Below, in pieces: positions 1 to 8,020 of a DNA stretch of 64,000 nt. How positions within the stretch are numbered: position 1 is the first letter of the stretch; the number at the start of each line of letters is the position of its first letter. This DNA is from Clostridium_AD sp050717515. Its GTDB lineage: Bacteria; Bacillota; Clostridia; Clostridiales; Clostridiaceae. The DNA is taken from positions 186,001 through 250,000 of the forward strand of contig NZ_JBOITL010000007.1 in the NCBI RefSeq assembly GCF_050717515.1. The letters are read 5' to 3'. The notes beneath the pieces are model-generated. The model saw nothing but the letters and a program-made list of their open reading frames with translations, searched no databases and was not told the DNA's origin. The translations under genes and the position numbers were made by a program.

Positions 1-1161
1 GATAAAATTGTGCTTAATAGAATAATTGCTTATCCACTATTTTTCGGAAGTTTATTTTTAATTTTTATGTTTACTTTTAGTTGGGTAGGAAAACCTTTAG
101 CCGATTTTCTAGATACCTTGCTTAATGATTCTTTTGTTCCATTTCTGAGTAATTTGCTTTCCAGCAACAGCCCATGGTTTTCTTCATTATTAGTTGATGG
201 TATCGTAAGTGGTGTAGGTTCTGTAGTAGTATTTTTACCAGTTATCTTAGCATTATTCTTGGGCATTTCATTTTTAGAAGACAGTGGTTACATGGCAAGA
301 GCTGCTTTTATAATGGACAAGCTAATGAGGAAAATGGGTTTATCAGGTAAAGCATTTATCCCCTTAATTGTTGGTTTCGGTTGTTCTGTTCCAGCCATAA
401 TGTCTGCTAGAACTCTAGAGAGTGATAAGGACAGGAAATTAACTGCACTTTTAGTACCACTTATGTCCTGCAATGCAAGGCTACCGGTTTATGCCTTATT
501 TGCATCAGTGTTTTTTCCTGGAAAAGAAACGCTCATGGTATTTTCACTATACCTTATGGGTATTGGACTCGCTTTTGGAATTGGTCTCCTCTTCAAAAAC
601 ACACTGTTTAAAAAAGACGAAGAGCCTTTTATTATAGAATTGCCTGAATATAAATTACCAGAAATAAAAAGCTTATTACTACACACTTGGGAAAAAGGTA
701 AAGGGTTTTTAAGGAAAGCTGGTACTATAATCTTTTCAATTTCCGTAATAGTATGGTTTTTATCAAATTTCAACACTACAGGTATGGTTGATATAAACTC
801 CAGCTTTTTAGCTGCTATTGGAAAATTTATAAACCCAATATTTATTCCACTTGGATTTGCTTCTTGGCAAAATTCCATAGCACTATTAACTGGTCTTATG
901 GCTAAAGAAGTAGTTGTAGGTACCATGGGCGTTATATATGGTGGTAATTTAACACATATATTGCCTAGTTATTTTACTCCTCTATCAGCTTATAGTTTCC
1001 TGGCTTTCGTATTACTTTACACTCCTTGTGTATCAGTAATAGCGACTATGAAAAAAGAATATGGAAATAAAATGGCAATTTTTTCTGTAGCTTATCAATT
1101 AGTATTAGCATGGGTAGTATCTTTTATAATATTTAATGTAGGTAGTATTATAATAGGATAA
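1..1161 (+). CDS. feoB: Ferrous iron transport protein B, C-terminal part (5' end outside window)
   Basis: FeoB is the GTP-gated inner-membrane permease for Fe(II). The frame is open from base 1, so the N-terminal G domain lies upstream and only about 386 residues of the membrane part are present. Visible are the Gate-type segments with the motif GYMARAAF, the segment GFGCSVPAIMSARTLE and the phrase SCNARLPVYALFA, all typical of the FeoB core, then the late helices with LLYTPCVSVIATMKKE. The first ATG at base 10-12 region is internal and not the start. The next gene is the small Cys-rich partner usually found behind feoB. Truncation is due to the window edge only. Confidence 0.95.
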   Translation, partial: DKIVLNRIIAYPLFFGSLFLIFMFTFSWVGKPLADFLDTLLNDSFVPFLSNLLSSNSPWFSSLLVDGIVSGVGSVVVFLPVILALFLGISFLEDSGYMARAAFIMDKLMRKMGLSGKAFIPLIVGFGCSVPAIMSARTLESDKDRKLTALLVPLMSCNARLPVYALFASVFFPGKETLMVFSLYLMGIGLAFGIGLLFKNTLFKKDEEPFIIELPEYKLPEIKSLLLHTWEKGKGFLRKAGTIIFSISVIVWFLSNFNTTGMVDINSSFLAAIGKFINPIFIPLGFASWQNSIALLTGLMAKEVVVGTMGVIYGGNLTHILPSYFTPLSAYSFLAFVLLYTPCVSVIATMKKEYGNKMAIFSVAYQLVLAWVVSFIIFNVGSIIIG

Positions 1162-1221
1162 TAAAAAGAGGCTATTTGAAGTAGCAGCCTCTAGTATAAA
1201 ATATAGTGAGGTGATGTGCCA

Positions 1222-1389
1222 ATGGAATTTATTATTGTTGGCGTAATTATTATTGTAGCTGGATATATCTTATATTCTAATATAAAAAAACAAGCAAAGG
1301 GTGATTGTGGTTGTGGAAATGGCTGCAAAGGTTGTAGCCACAGCTGCGAAACAAAGCCGTCTGCTAAGAATGGTGACAAAATCGAATGA
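1222..1389 (+). CDS. FeoB-associated Cys-rich membrane protein
   Basis: A 55-residue protein with one N-terminal transmembrane helix (EFIIVGVIIIVAGYILYS) followed by a short Cys-rich tail containing CGCGNGCKGC and a later SC pair. It matches the small FeoB-associated Cys-rich family that follows feoB in Firmicutes. The role of the family is unproven; assistance to iron uptake or metal binding is an inference. The start is set by GAGGTG about 9 nt upstream of ATG 1222. It lies 60 nt after feoB, with a weak GAGGCT/AGCCTC stem between them, and is followed at once by a strong terminator. Confidence 0.85.
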   Translation: MEFIIVGVIIIVAGYILYSNIKKQAKGDCGCGNGCKGCSHSCETKPSAKNGDKIE

Positions 1390-1393
1390 AAAA

Positions 1394-1433
1394 CAGCCCT
1401 ATAATACATAAATGTATTATAGGGCTGTTTTTT
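1394..1433. terminator. Bidirectional rho-independent terminator
   Basis: A perfect 16-bp stem with a 2-nt loop (CAGCCCTATAATACAT and its complement, 1394-1427) has six T residues on the right and five A residues on the left. It ends the feoB operon on the plus strand and the RNase H-like gene on the minus strand, whose stop codon overlaps the T run. Confidence 0.9.
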
Positions 1434-2139
1434 ATGATAATTGGCTATTCACCACTTTTAGTGGGCCATTTGTCTTTATATTACTATTTAAAAGTGACAT
1501 TTGTTTTTTAGCTAATTTTTCTTTCCTTTTTAAATCCAAATCATTTTCAATAATGTCAATCACCTTGAAAATTTTAGGCAAATTTAGGACATCTTCGTAA
1601 TTGTGAAGCATAAGGATTTCTTTTAATTTTTCATCATGTTTTACTAAGTATTCATTATATATTTCAACGCTCTTGGCTCCATTTATTTCATCTCGCCTTT
1701 TAATACCCGCAAACTTCTCTACACTTTTTAAACTACAGTTCTTCATTCCCATCTTTTTATGGAATGGTCTTATAATCTTAAACAAGTCAATGTGTTCACT
1801 AGGCAGCCTAAACCCAAGATTATGTCTATTCATCTTTCTAATTACGAAAGGTTCATCAAAAGCTGTACCATTATAAGAACACCATTTTTCAAAATTATTC
1901 ATAGATTTTTTAAGTTCTTTCAAAATGCTCTCCTCTTCACAAGGCGATTCTGCAAAATATTGAACAACTTTAAATTGATCTTCTTTTAAGTAATATCCTA
2001 GTGATATCAATACTATTTTATCACGTTCAAAATCAAAACCTGTAGCCTCAATGTCCAAATACGCAATAGTGTCCATCTTATATTTTCTAAAAATCTCCTT
2101 GGGTAAAGTAACGTTAATTTCATATTCTTTGATAAACAT
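1432..2139 (-). CDS. RNase H-like (YprB-type) exonuclease domain protein
   Basis: A 235-residue stand-alone DEDD-superfamily nuclease domain of the YprB/RNase_H_2 type. The first acidic pair is in YLDIEATGF (about residues 27-35), the second conserved segment is CSYNGTAFDEPFVI, and the C-terminal HNYEDVLNL carries the last catalytic Asp. The family is inferred to be a 3'-5' exonuclease; substrate unknown. About 30 residues precede the domain and a Lys-rich tail follows it. The ATG has GGGGG a few bases upstream. It appears monocistronic. Confidence 0.75.
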   Translation of the reverse strand: MFIKEYEINVTLPKEIFRKYKMDTIAYLDIEATGFDFERDKIVLISLGYYLKEDQFKVVQYFAESPCEEESILKELKKSMNNFEKWCSYNGTAFDEPFVIRKMNRHNLGFRLPSEHIDLFKIIRPFHKKMGMKNCSLKSVEKFAGIKRRDEINGAKSVEIYNEYLVKHDEKLKEILMLHNYEDVLNLPKIFKVIDIIENDLDLKRKEKLAKKQMSLLNSNIKTNGPLKVVNSQLS

Positions 2140-2281
2140 AGTTCCCCCTAATCTATAAAAAAAGAAAAGTATTACAACAAATGTTTTTCTATTTGCTAAG
2201 TAATTCTAAATAAATTTTACATTTTTCTATATTTTAATAATACATTAAAAACAAGGTTATTGCAAATCATTGCAATAATAA

Positions 2282-2325
2282 ACAAACAAATAAATAATAT
2301 GTCTGCATGTTATTTATTTGTTTGT
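2282..2325 (-). terminator. Inverted repeat downstream of argS, probable terminator
   Basis: A perfect 16-bp inverted repeat (ACAAACAAATAAATAA and its complement) with a 12-nt loop lies 16 nt past the argS stop. It is AT-rich and has only a weak T tract on the minus strand, so termination is inferred from position and symmetry. Confidence 0.55.
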
Positions 2326-2340
2326 ACTTAAGCTGCTCTA

Positions 2341-4065
2341 TTACATTCTATCTACCACTTCTATACCTATAAGATTTAATGCATTCTTAATTACTTGGCA
2401 AGTAGCTTCTACCATTTTAATTTTTGCTTTTTTATTAGACTCATCTTCTAAATTAGCTATATTATGCTGATTATAGAATTTATTAAAGGACTTAGCTACC
2501 TCAATAACGTATCTTGTAACCATAGATGGTTCTAATTTATCAATAGCGTACATAATTGAGTTTTGGAAACCTTCTAGCTGCTTTACAAGTTCAAATTCTT
2601 CTTTAGAATTTAATTTATTGTAATCAAGCTCTACATTAGTTCTAATTTCATTAGAGGTCAACCCATTGCTATTTTCTTCAACTTTTCTTAATATGCTTTT
2701 TGCTCTTGCATAAGTATATTGAACATATGGACCTGTTTCTCCATCAAAGCTAAGCATTTCTTCCCAATTGAAAACAATATCTCTTTCTCTATGATTTTTC
2801 AAATAAGTGAATATGATAGCACCTATTCCTACTTTTTTAGCTACCTCTTCTTTATTTTCCAGTTCTGGATTTTTTACATTTATTATTTCAAGAGTTTTCG
2901 CCACTGCTTCACTTAATAGCTCATCTAAGAAAATAACATCACCTTTTCTTGTAGATAATTTTTTATCTGCAAATCTTACAGTACCAAAAGGTACATGCAC
3001 GCAATCATCTGCCCACTCATTACCCATAAGCTTTAATGTAGTAAATACTTGCTTAAAATGAAGAGCTTGATCTTTTCCAACTACATAAATGTTTTTATGA
3101 AAATCGTAAGTCTTCTTTCTGTAAGTTGCTGCTGCTAAGTCACGTGTTGCATAAATTGTAGCCCCGTCTGATTTTTTGATTATGCAAGGTGGTATATTAT
3201 AATCATCTAGCATTACAACCTTAGCTCCATTACTTTCTACAAGTAATCCCTTTGACTCTATATCTGCAATTACATCTTCCATTTTGTCACAGTAAAAACT
3301 TTCTCCAGCATATGAATCAAATTTAACATTTAATGTTTCATAAAGTTTTTTAAACTCCACTAGGCTTAAGTCTCTAAATTTAGTCCAAAGTGCAACTTCC
3401 TCAGCGCAGCCATCTTCTAGTCTCTTAAAGTACATTTTTGCTTCATCATTAAGTGTTGGATTTATGTCAGCCTCTTCATGGAATTTAACATAAATTCTTA
3501 ATAACTCTTTAATAGGCTCTTTTTCTAAAGCCACTTCATCTACCCAATTTTTATAAGCATAAATAAGTTTACCAAATTGTGTTCCCCAATCACCTAGATG
3601 ATTAACTCCAGTACAATTGTATCCTTCAAAAGAAAGTATCTTGTATAGTGAGCTACCAATAACTGTAGTAAATAAATGTCCTACATGAAATGGCTTTGCT
3701 ATATTAGGTGATGAATACTCTACTACTATATTCTTACCTTCACCCATTTTAGATGAGCCATATTGATCGCCCTCTTCTAATATCTTTTCTATAGTAGCTT
3801 TAATAAATACTCCTTTGTCTAAAAAGAAGTTTACGTAAGGACCAAAACACTCTATTTTTTCAAAACCCTGTTTGTCAATTTTTTCTTTTAAATCTTTAGC
3901 TATAGCATTAGGTGCTTTTTTCATTGTTTTTGCTAATTGGAAACAAGGAAAAGCAAATTCTCCCATTTCAGGCTTTGGTGGTATTTCAATTAAATTTTCT
4001 ATTGTTTCTATGTCGAGTTCCACCAATTGTTTAATTCTTTCTGCAACTATTTTCTTATAATCCAT
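2341..4065 (-). CDS. argS: Arginyl-tRNA synthetase
   Basis: A class I aminoacyl-tRNA synthetase that charges tRNA-Arg in the cytosol. At 574 residues it has the normal size for bacterial ArgRS. Seen are the N-terminal additional domain, the HIGH-type motif HVGH at residues 127-130 preceded by EYSSPNIAKPF, the segment LSTRKGD that replaces KMSKS, and a C-terminal DALR anticodon-binding domain ending in ALNLIGIEVVDRM. The start follows GGAGG by 7 nt. The T-box leader directly upstream shows control by uncharged tRNA. Confidence 0.97.
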   Translation of the reverse strand: MDYKKIVAERIKQLVELDIETIENLIEIPPKPEMGEFAFPCFQLAKTMKKAPNAIAKDLKEKIDKQGFEKIECFGPYVNFFLDKGVFIKATIEKILEEGDQYGSSKMGEGKNIVVEYSSPNIAKPFHVGHLFTTVIGSSLYKILSFEGYNCTGVNHLGDWGTQFGKLIYAYKNWVDEVALEKEPIKELLRIYVKFHEEADINPTLNDEAKMYFKRLEDGCAEEVALWTKFRDLSLVEFKKLYETLNVKFDSYAGESFYCDKMEDVIADIESKGLLVESNGAKVVMLDDYNIPPCIIKKSDGATIYATRDLAAATYRKKTYDFHKNIYVVGKDQALHFKQVFTTLKLMGNEWADDCVHVPFGTVRFADKKLSTRKGDVIFLDELLSEAVAKTLEIINVKNPELENKEEVAKKVGIGAIIFTYLKNHRERDIVFNWEEMLSFDGETGPYVQYTYARAKSILRKVEENSNGLTSNEIRTNVELDYNKLNSKEEFELVKQLEGFQNSIMYAIDKLEPSMVTRYVIEVAKSFNKFYNQHNIANLEDESNKKAKIKMVEATCQVIKNALNLIGIEVVDRM

Positions 4066-4110
4066 ATTATTTCCTCCTAATTTTAAAACTCATGTATTTT
4101 TTAATATAAC

Positions 4111-4395
4111 AAAAAACCCATCTCTAAATAAAGAGACGGGTTATATTTCCGCGGTACCACTCTAGTTGACTATAAAGTCCACTCAATATTTTAACGCTCT
4201 TCGCGGCATGCCCTATAAGAGTCAAAAATTATTCCTTCTAACTAGTTCAGGCAGCATCTCCAAGGTTCTTTTCCTAAAATTAATCCGATTAATTTTGTTA
4301 AATAGTTACCCATTTAACTTCCTATACCTTACAAGGCTTACACCATTCCCTTGCTCGCTTTAAGATTAATAAGAAAGTACTATCCTCTTCACAGA
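4111..4395 (-). promoter_or_regulatory. T-box leader of argS with terminator/antiterminator
   Basis: Read on the minus strand, the leader has a stem I region with the conserved AGCGAG bulge and ATGGTG distal-loop segment (about 4330-4360), the T-box sequence AGAGTGGTACCGCGG (4149-4163), then a terminator with arms at 4115-4142 and a T run at 4111-4116. Uncharged tRNA pairing to the T-box bulge would stop terminator formation and allow argS transcription. An AGG triplet on the 3' side of stem I could be the arginine specifier, but this assignment is tentative. Confidence 0.93.
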
Positions 4396-4487
4396 ATTTA
4401 GTTGTTATATATTTATTTCATATTACACTATATTATATTACTACTAGCATATTGTTGTCAACTTTTTTTCTAGCTTCATCATTTTTT

Positions 4488-5567
4488 CTAATATTTCTCA
4501 CTTAATCTTTCATTTAGAACCCACCCGATTATCCCATCTTTCTTAATTAATGTTTGATTATTTGACCTTTCTATTATTGACACTATGTCCCCTTTTGAAA
4601 GTGGAAGAAAATAATCTGTGCAGTCATAACAGCGCATTCCATCATTAGTTTTAAAAAGCTTAGTATTCTTAATCCATAATTTATGATTTGAAGATATATG
4701 TCTGCAAAAACTAAATTCCATTTCCTCTTTTAACAATTCCACAGCATTGTCCATCCATGAAATTTGAATCGTATTTGAATTATCGCTTTGCTCTTCTATA
4801 ATTACCCCTTTAGGTAAATCATCACTGGCAACATATGTTATACTTTCAACATCATCACCATTAATTATTAAAGCATTTAACTGACCCTCTGTTTTAATAA
4901 TATTTCCCCCATCAATACTGATAATTTTCTGTTCTTTTTTTATAATTGGATTGCAACAAGCCTTTTCTTTCCCATAATTAGCCGTTGGCCAATGACCAAC
5001 TATTACATATTTAGAAAAAAATAAACCCTGCTCCAAAAATGCATCATTCTTCATGACTTTACTTGCATCCTGTTCTCCTAAATTTTCAGATGTAATACCA
5101 GCATGAGCAAATATAAAGTTTTCTGTTTCAATGATGTGGGGTAATTGCTCTAACCACTCAATTTCACAACTGAAATTTTTCATTATCTGTTTCTTGATAT
5201 ACTTAATATCTGATTTTTCATTAACTTCAATTGATAGTTCATAGCACATTTCATTTAAAATACTATTTTTTCGCAATATCATATATCTTAAAAGATTTTC
5301 GTCATCTATTTCATATTTGATATCTTCCCAAATTGCATCACAGTTGCCACTTACTATATAAACTTCATTTGTATTTTCTAGTTCAATTACATACCTTAAA
5401 GTTTTCAAACTCATGTTTCCTTTTTCAATCAAGTCCCCTACTAAGAACAAGATGTCATGTTTTGTATACGAAACCTTTTCCAAAATTGTTTGAAAGAGAT
5501 TTAGATTACCATGTATATCACTTATTACAATAATCCTTTTATTCTCTGATAATATAATTTTTTTCAC
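4488..5567 (-). CDS. Calcineurin-like metallophosphoesterase with SH3-like C-terminus
   Basis: A 359-residue phosphoesterase of the PPP/calcineurin superfamily. The metal-binding motifs appear in order: SDIHGN (D17, H19), GDLIEKG (D45), SGNCD (N75), FAHAGI (around residue 155) and VGHWPT. The last 50 residues (LSKGDIVSI... IGWVLNERL) look like a bacterial SH3-type domain. The substrate is not evident; family members act on phosphoproteins or dinucleotides. The apparent start is GTG at 5567, but the purine-rich SD-like stretch is about 20 nt upstream, so the true start is uncertain. Single-gene unit. Confidence 0.75.
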   Translation of the reverse strand: MKKIILSENKRIIVISDIHGNLNLFQTILEKVSYTKHDILFLVGDLIEKGNMSLKTLRYVIELENTNEVYIVSGNCDAIWEDIKYEIDDENLLRYMILRKNSILNEMCYELSIEVNEKSDIKYIKKQIMKNFSCEIEWLEQLPHIIETENFIFAHAGITSENLGEQDASKVMKNDAFLEQGLFFSKYVIVGHWPTANYGKEKACCNPIIKKEQKIISIDGGNIIKTEGQLNALIINGDDVESITYVASDDLPKGVIIEEQSDNSNTIQISWMDNAVELLKEEMEFSFCRHISSNHKLWIKNTKLFKTNDGMRCYDCTDYFLPLSKGDIVSIIERSNNQTLIKKDGIIGWVLNERLSEKY

Positions 5568-5696
5568 TTTAGCTTTAATTATTTCTCCCCCTCTAAATTA
5601 TCACCTGCGGTACTGAAATGTTGTTAAACTATAATTCAGTTTTCAGCACCCAATAGGAATATTTACCATAATAACAATATACCACAACCTAATGAT

Positions 5697-5724
5697 AATA
5701 AAAACACCTACCTAAGCAGATGTT
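5697..5724 (-). terminator. Rho-independent terminator after the yyaL-like gene
   Basis: On the minus strand AACATCT pairs with AGGTGTT around an 8-nt loop and runs into TTTTT (complement of the A run at 5698-5702). It lies 63 nt past the stop of the upstream gene. Confidence 0.7.
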
Positions 5725-5786
5725 CTTTTTGATACTTGAATTTTTATAGAAATAATTACTAATTGTTGAGGCTTCCTAAAATCTCC

Positions 5787-7841
5787 TTAACCCTTGATAC
5801 TCTCAGAAAACTTTTGCAAATCAGTTATAGGCTCTTTACAATTAAAATTTTCACAAATATAAGCGGTGGTTTTCCCCTGCAATGGTTTATAAGCTTCTAT
5901 TTCAAAATTTATAGAATATAGCCTTTCATCACCAGTATTTAGAACTACTGTAGCAAAAGGTAGGTAATTACTATTAATTTCTTTAATCATAGCTTTTGTT
6001 TCCACTTCCTGCTCTTTTCCCGCAACTATAATGTCTTTTCCTGGTACCCTACTATATAGTAGGGCCGTCATAAAATAAGCATGAGCACTTTCTATAGTTT
6101 TAACCTTTGAAGCAAAAACTTCAAATTGCCCATATGCCTCATTTTCCAGCTTACTATTAGCAGTTAATTTAGCAAGCCTTAACATATTTAAAGTAGCCAC
6201 TGAGTTACCTGAAGGCACCGCACCATCATAAATATCTTTAGGCCTAACAATTAGTTCTTCTCCGTCAATCCCATATAAAAATAATCCACCCTGATCTTCA
6301 TCTTTAAATAGCTTAAGCATATTATCATTAAGTTCTAGTGCTTTAATTAAATATCTGACATTAAAAGTGGCCTGGTATAATTCAATTAGCGCATTCACTG
6401 TGAAAGCATAATCCTCTAAATAACCCAAGTGAGCTATTTCACCCTCCCTATATCTGGCCATTAATCTGCCCTTTTCATTAACCATATTACTTAAGATAAA
6501 CTCCATAGCCTTTTCTGCCTGCTGAATATAAGTGCTATTATCAAAAATTCTTCCTCCATAAGCTAATGCTGCAATCATAAGTCCATTCCAAGAGGTTAAT
6601 ACCTTGTCGTCCTTATAGGGATGAATTCTTCTTTCTCGATATTCAAAAAGCCTTTGTCTCATTTTTTCTAGTTTGTACTGTAAATCCTCATCTGGCTTAG
6701 AGCTACTTTCCATACCTATGAGATTTGGAATATTCCGACCTTCAAAATTTCCTTTTCCAGTTATATTGTAGTGATCACAATAGGTTTTATAAAATTGCTC
6801 ACCTAAAACTAAAGCCACTTCCTTTAATGTTAATAAATAAAATTTGCCTTCTTCTCCTTCACTATCTGCATCTTCAGCGGAATAAAAAGCCCCTTCTTTC
6901 GAAGTCATATCTCTGAGTATATAAGTGAAGATTTTCTCAGCCACACCTTTGTAGAATAAATTACCCGTGGCTTCAAAAGCCTCAACATATACAGAGGCTA
7001 AAAGTGCATTATCATATAACATTTTCTCAAAGTGAGGTACTAACCATTTCTCATCTGTGGAATACCTTGAGAACCCAAACCCAATATGGTCAAAAATTCC
7101 GCCCTCATACATGGCTTCCAGTGTTTTCTCTACCATTTCTAAGGCTTTGGGCTCCTTATAATTTTTCCAATATCTTAATAAAAATCGTAAGTTGTGAGGC
7201 GCCGGAAACTTTGGAGAAGAACCAAATCCACCATAACTCGCATCAAAGACACTTTTGAAACTATTATATGCATTATGTATTTCTTCTTCTCCTATTTCTT
7301 CCCTTATAACCTTTGTATCAATGCCTTTTATATGCTCTACTATTTTTTCACTAGATTTTACAATATCCTCTCTTTTTTCATTCCACTGCTGCGCAAGGGA
7401 GTTCAGTACATCCATTATCCCTGGCATTCCATATTTACTTTCCACAGGGAAATAAGTACCTGCATAAAAAGGGTTTTTATCAGGAGTCATAAAAATAGTT
7501 AAAGGCCAACCACCACTTCCTGTTAAGGCATGGCATACCGTCATATAAATACTGTCTATATCTGGACGTTCTTCCCTATCTACCTTTATAGCAACAAAAT
7601 ACTTATTTAAAATAGCTGCTACTTCCTCATTTTCAAAAGATTCTTTTTCCATTACATGACACCAATGACAGGTACTGTACCCAATAGAAAGGAATATTGG
7701 TTTATCTTGTGCTTTTGCTTCAGCAAAAGCTTCTTCACACCAGGGATTCCAATTTACTGGGTTATATGCATGTTGTAACAGGTATGGACTCTTTTCATTA
7801 ACCAATCTATTAGACTTTTCACGCATCTTCTGATTAGACAT
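5787..7841 (-). CDS. YyaL/SSP411-type thioredoxin-domain protein (DUF255)
   Basis: A 684-residue protein, the normal length for the YyaL (spermatogenesis-associated protein 20) family. The N-terminus has the diagnostic NRLVNEKSPYLLQHA and a thioredoxin-like domain with CHWC (C58, C61) and VDREERPDID. The rest is an alpha/alpha-toroid, glucosamine-2-epimerase-like region with GGFDHIGFGFSRYS-like and LTSWNGLMIAALA segments. The biochemical role is unknown. No signal peptide is seen, so it is cytosolic. GGGAG precedes the ATG and a terminator follows the gene. Confidence 0.88.
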   Translation of the reverse strand: MSNQKMREKSNRLVNEKSPYLLQHAYNPVNWNPWCEEAFAEAKAQDKPIFLSIGYSTCHWCHVMEKESFENEEVAAILNKYFVAIKVDREERPDIDSIYMTVCHALTGSGGWPLTIFMTPDKNPFYAGTYFPVESKYGMPGIMDVLNSLAQQWNEKREDIVKSSEKIVEHIKGIDTKVIREEIGEEEIHNAYNSFKSVFDASYGGFGSSPKFPAPHNLRFLLRYWKNYKEPKALEMVEKTLEAMYEGGIFDHIGFGFSRYSTDEKWLVPHFEKMLYDNALLASVYVEAFEATGNLFYKGVAEKIFTYILRDMTSKEGAFYSAEDADSEGEEGKFYLLTLKEVALVLGEQFYKTYCDHYNITGKGNFEGRNIPNLIGMESSSKPDEDLQYKLEKMRQRLFEYRERRIHPYKDDKVLTSWNGLMIAALAYGGRIFDNSTYIQQAEKAMEFILSNMVNEKGRLMARYREGEIAHLGYLEDYAFTVNALIELYQATFNVRYLIKALELNDNMLKLFKDEDQGGLFLYGIDGEELIVRPKDIYDGAVPSGNSVATLNMLRLAKLTANSKLENEAYGQFEVFASKVKTIESAHAYFMTALLYSRVPGKDIIVAGKEQEVETKAMIKEINSNYLPFATVVLNTGDERLYSINFEIEAYKPLQGKTTAYICENFNCKEPITDLQKFSESIKG

Positions 7842-7887
7842 ATTATCACGCTCCCTTCATATTTTATTTCTTATTACTATGCCCAAA

Positions 7888-7916
7888 GATGCTATCGAAT
7901 ATAATTCGATAGCATC
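7888..7916. repeat. GCTATC-type hairpin, copy 1
   Basis: Perfect 13-bp stem with a 3-nt loop (GATGCTATCGAAT arms) between the permease stop at 8021 and the YyaL start. It is one of four related hairpins in the window (also 25462-25504, 27950-27980, 36516-36546) that share GCTATC and GATAGC arms. This copy lacks a T run, so a terminator role is uncertain. Confidence 0.6.
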
Positions 7917-8020
7917 TACTTCTATAAAAAGTTTGCATCTGTTTTTACCTCTTCTCTTCTTCATTACCATTACACACAGTATTTTTAAATCTCTGAATTA
8001 TTATTGTTAACAATGAAATT

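Noticed and set aside
1168..1193. GAGGCT/AGCCTC hairpin after feoB as a terminator
   Set aside because: Only 6 bp, no T run, and the Cys-rich partner gene follows closely; at most a processing or attenuation site.
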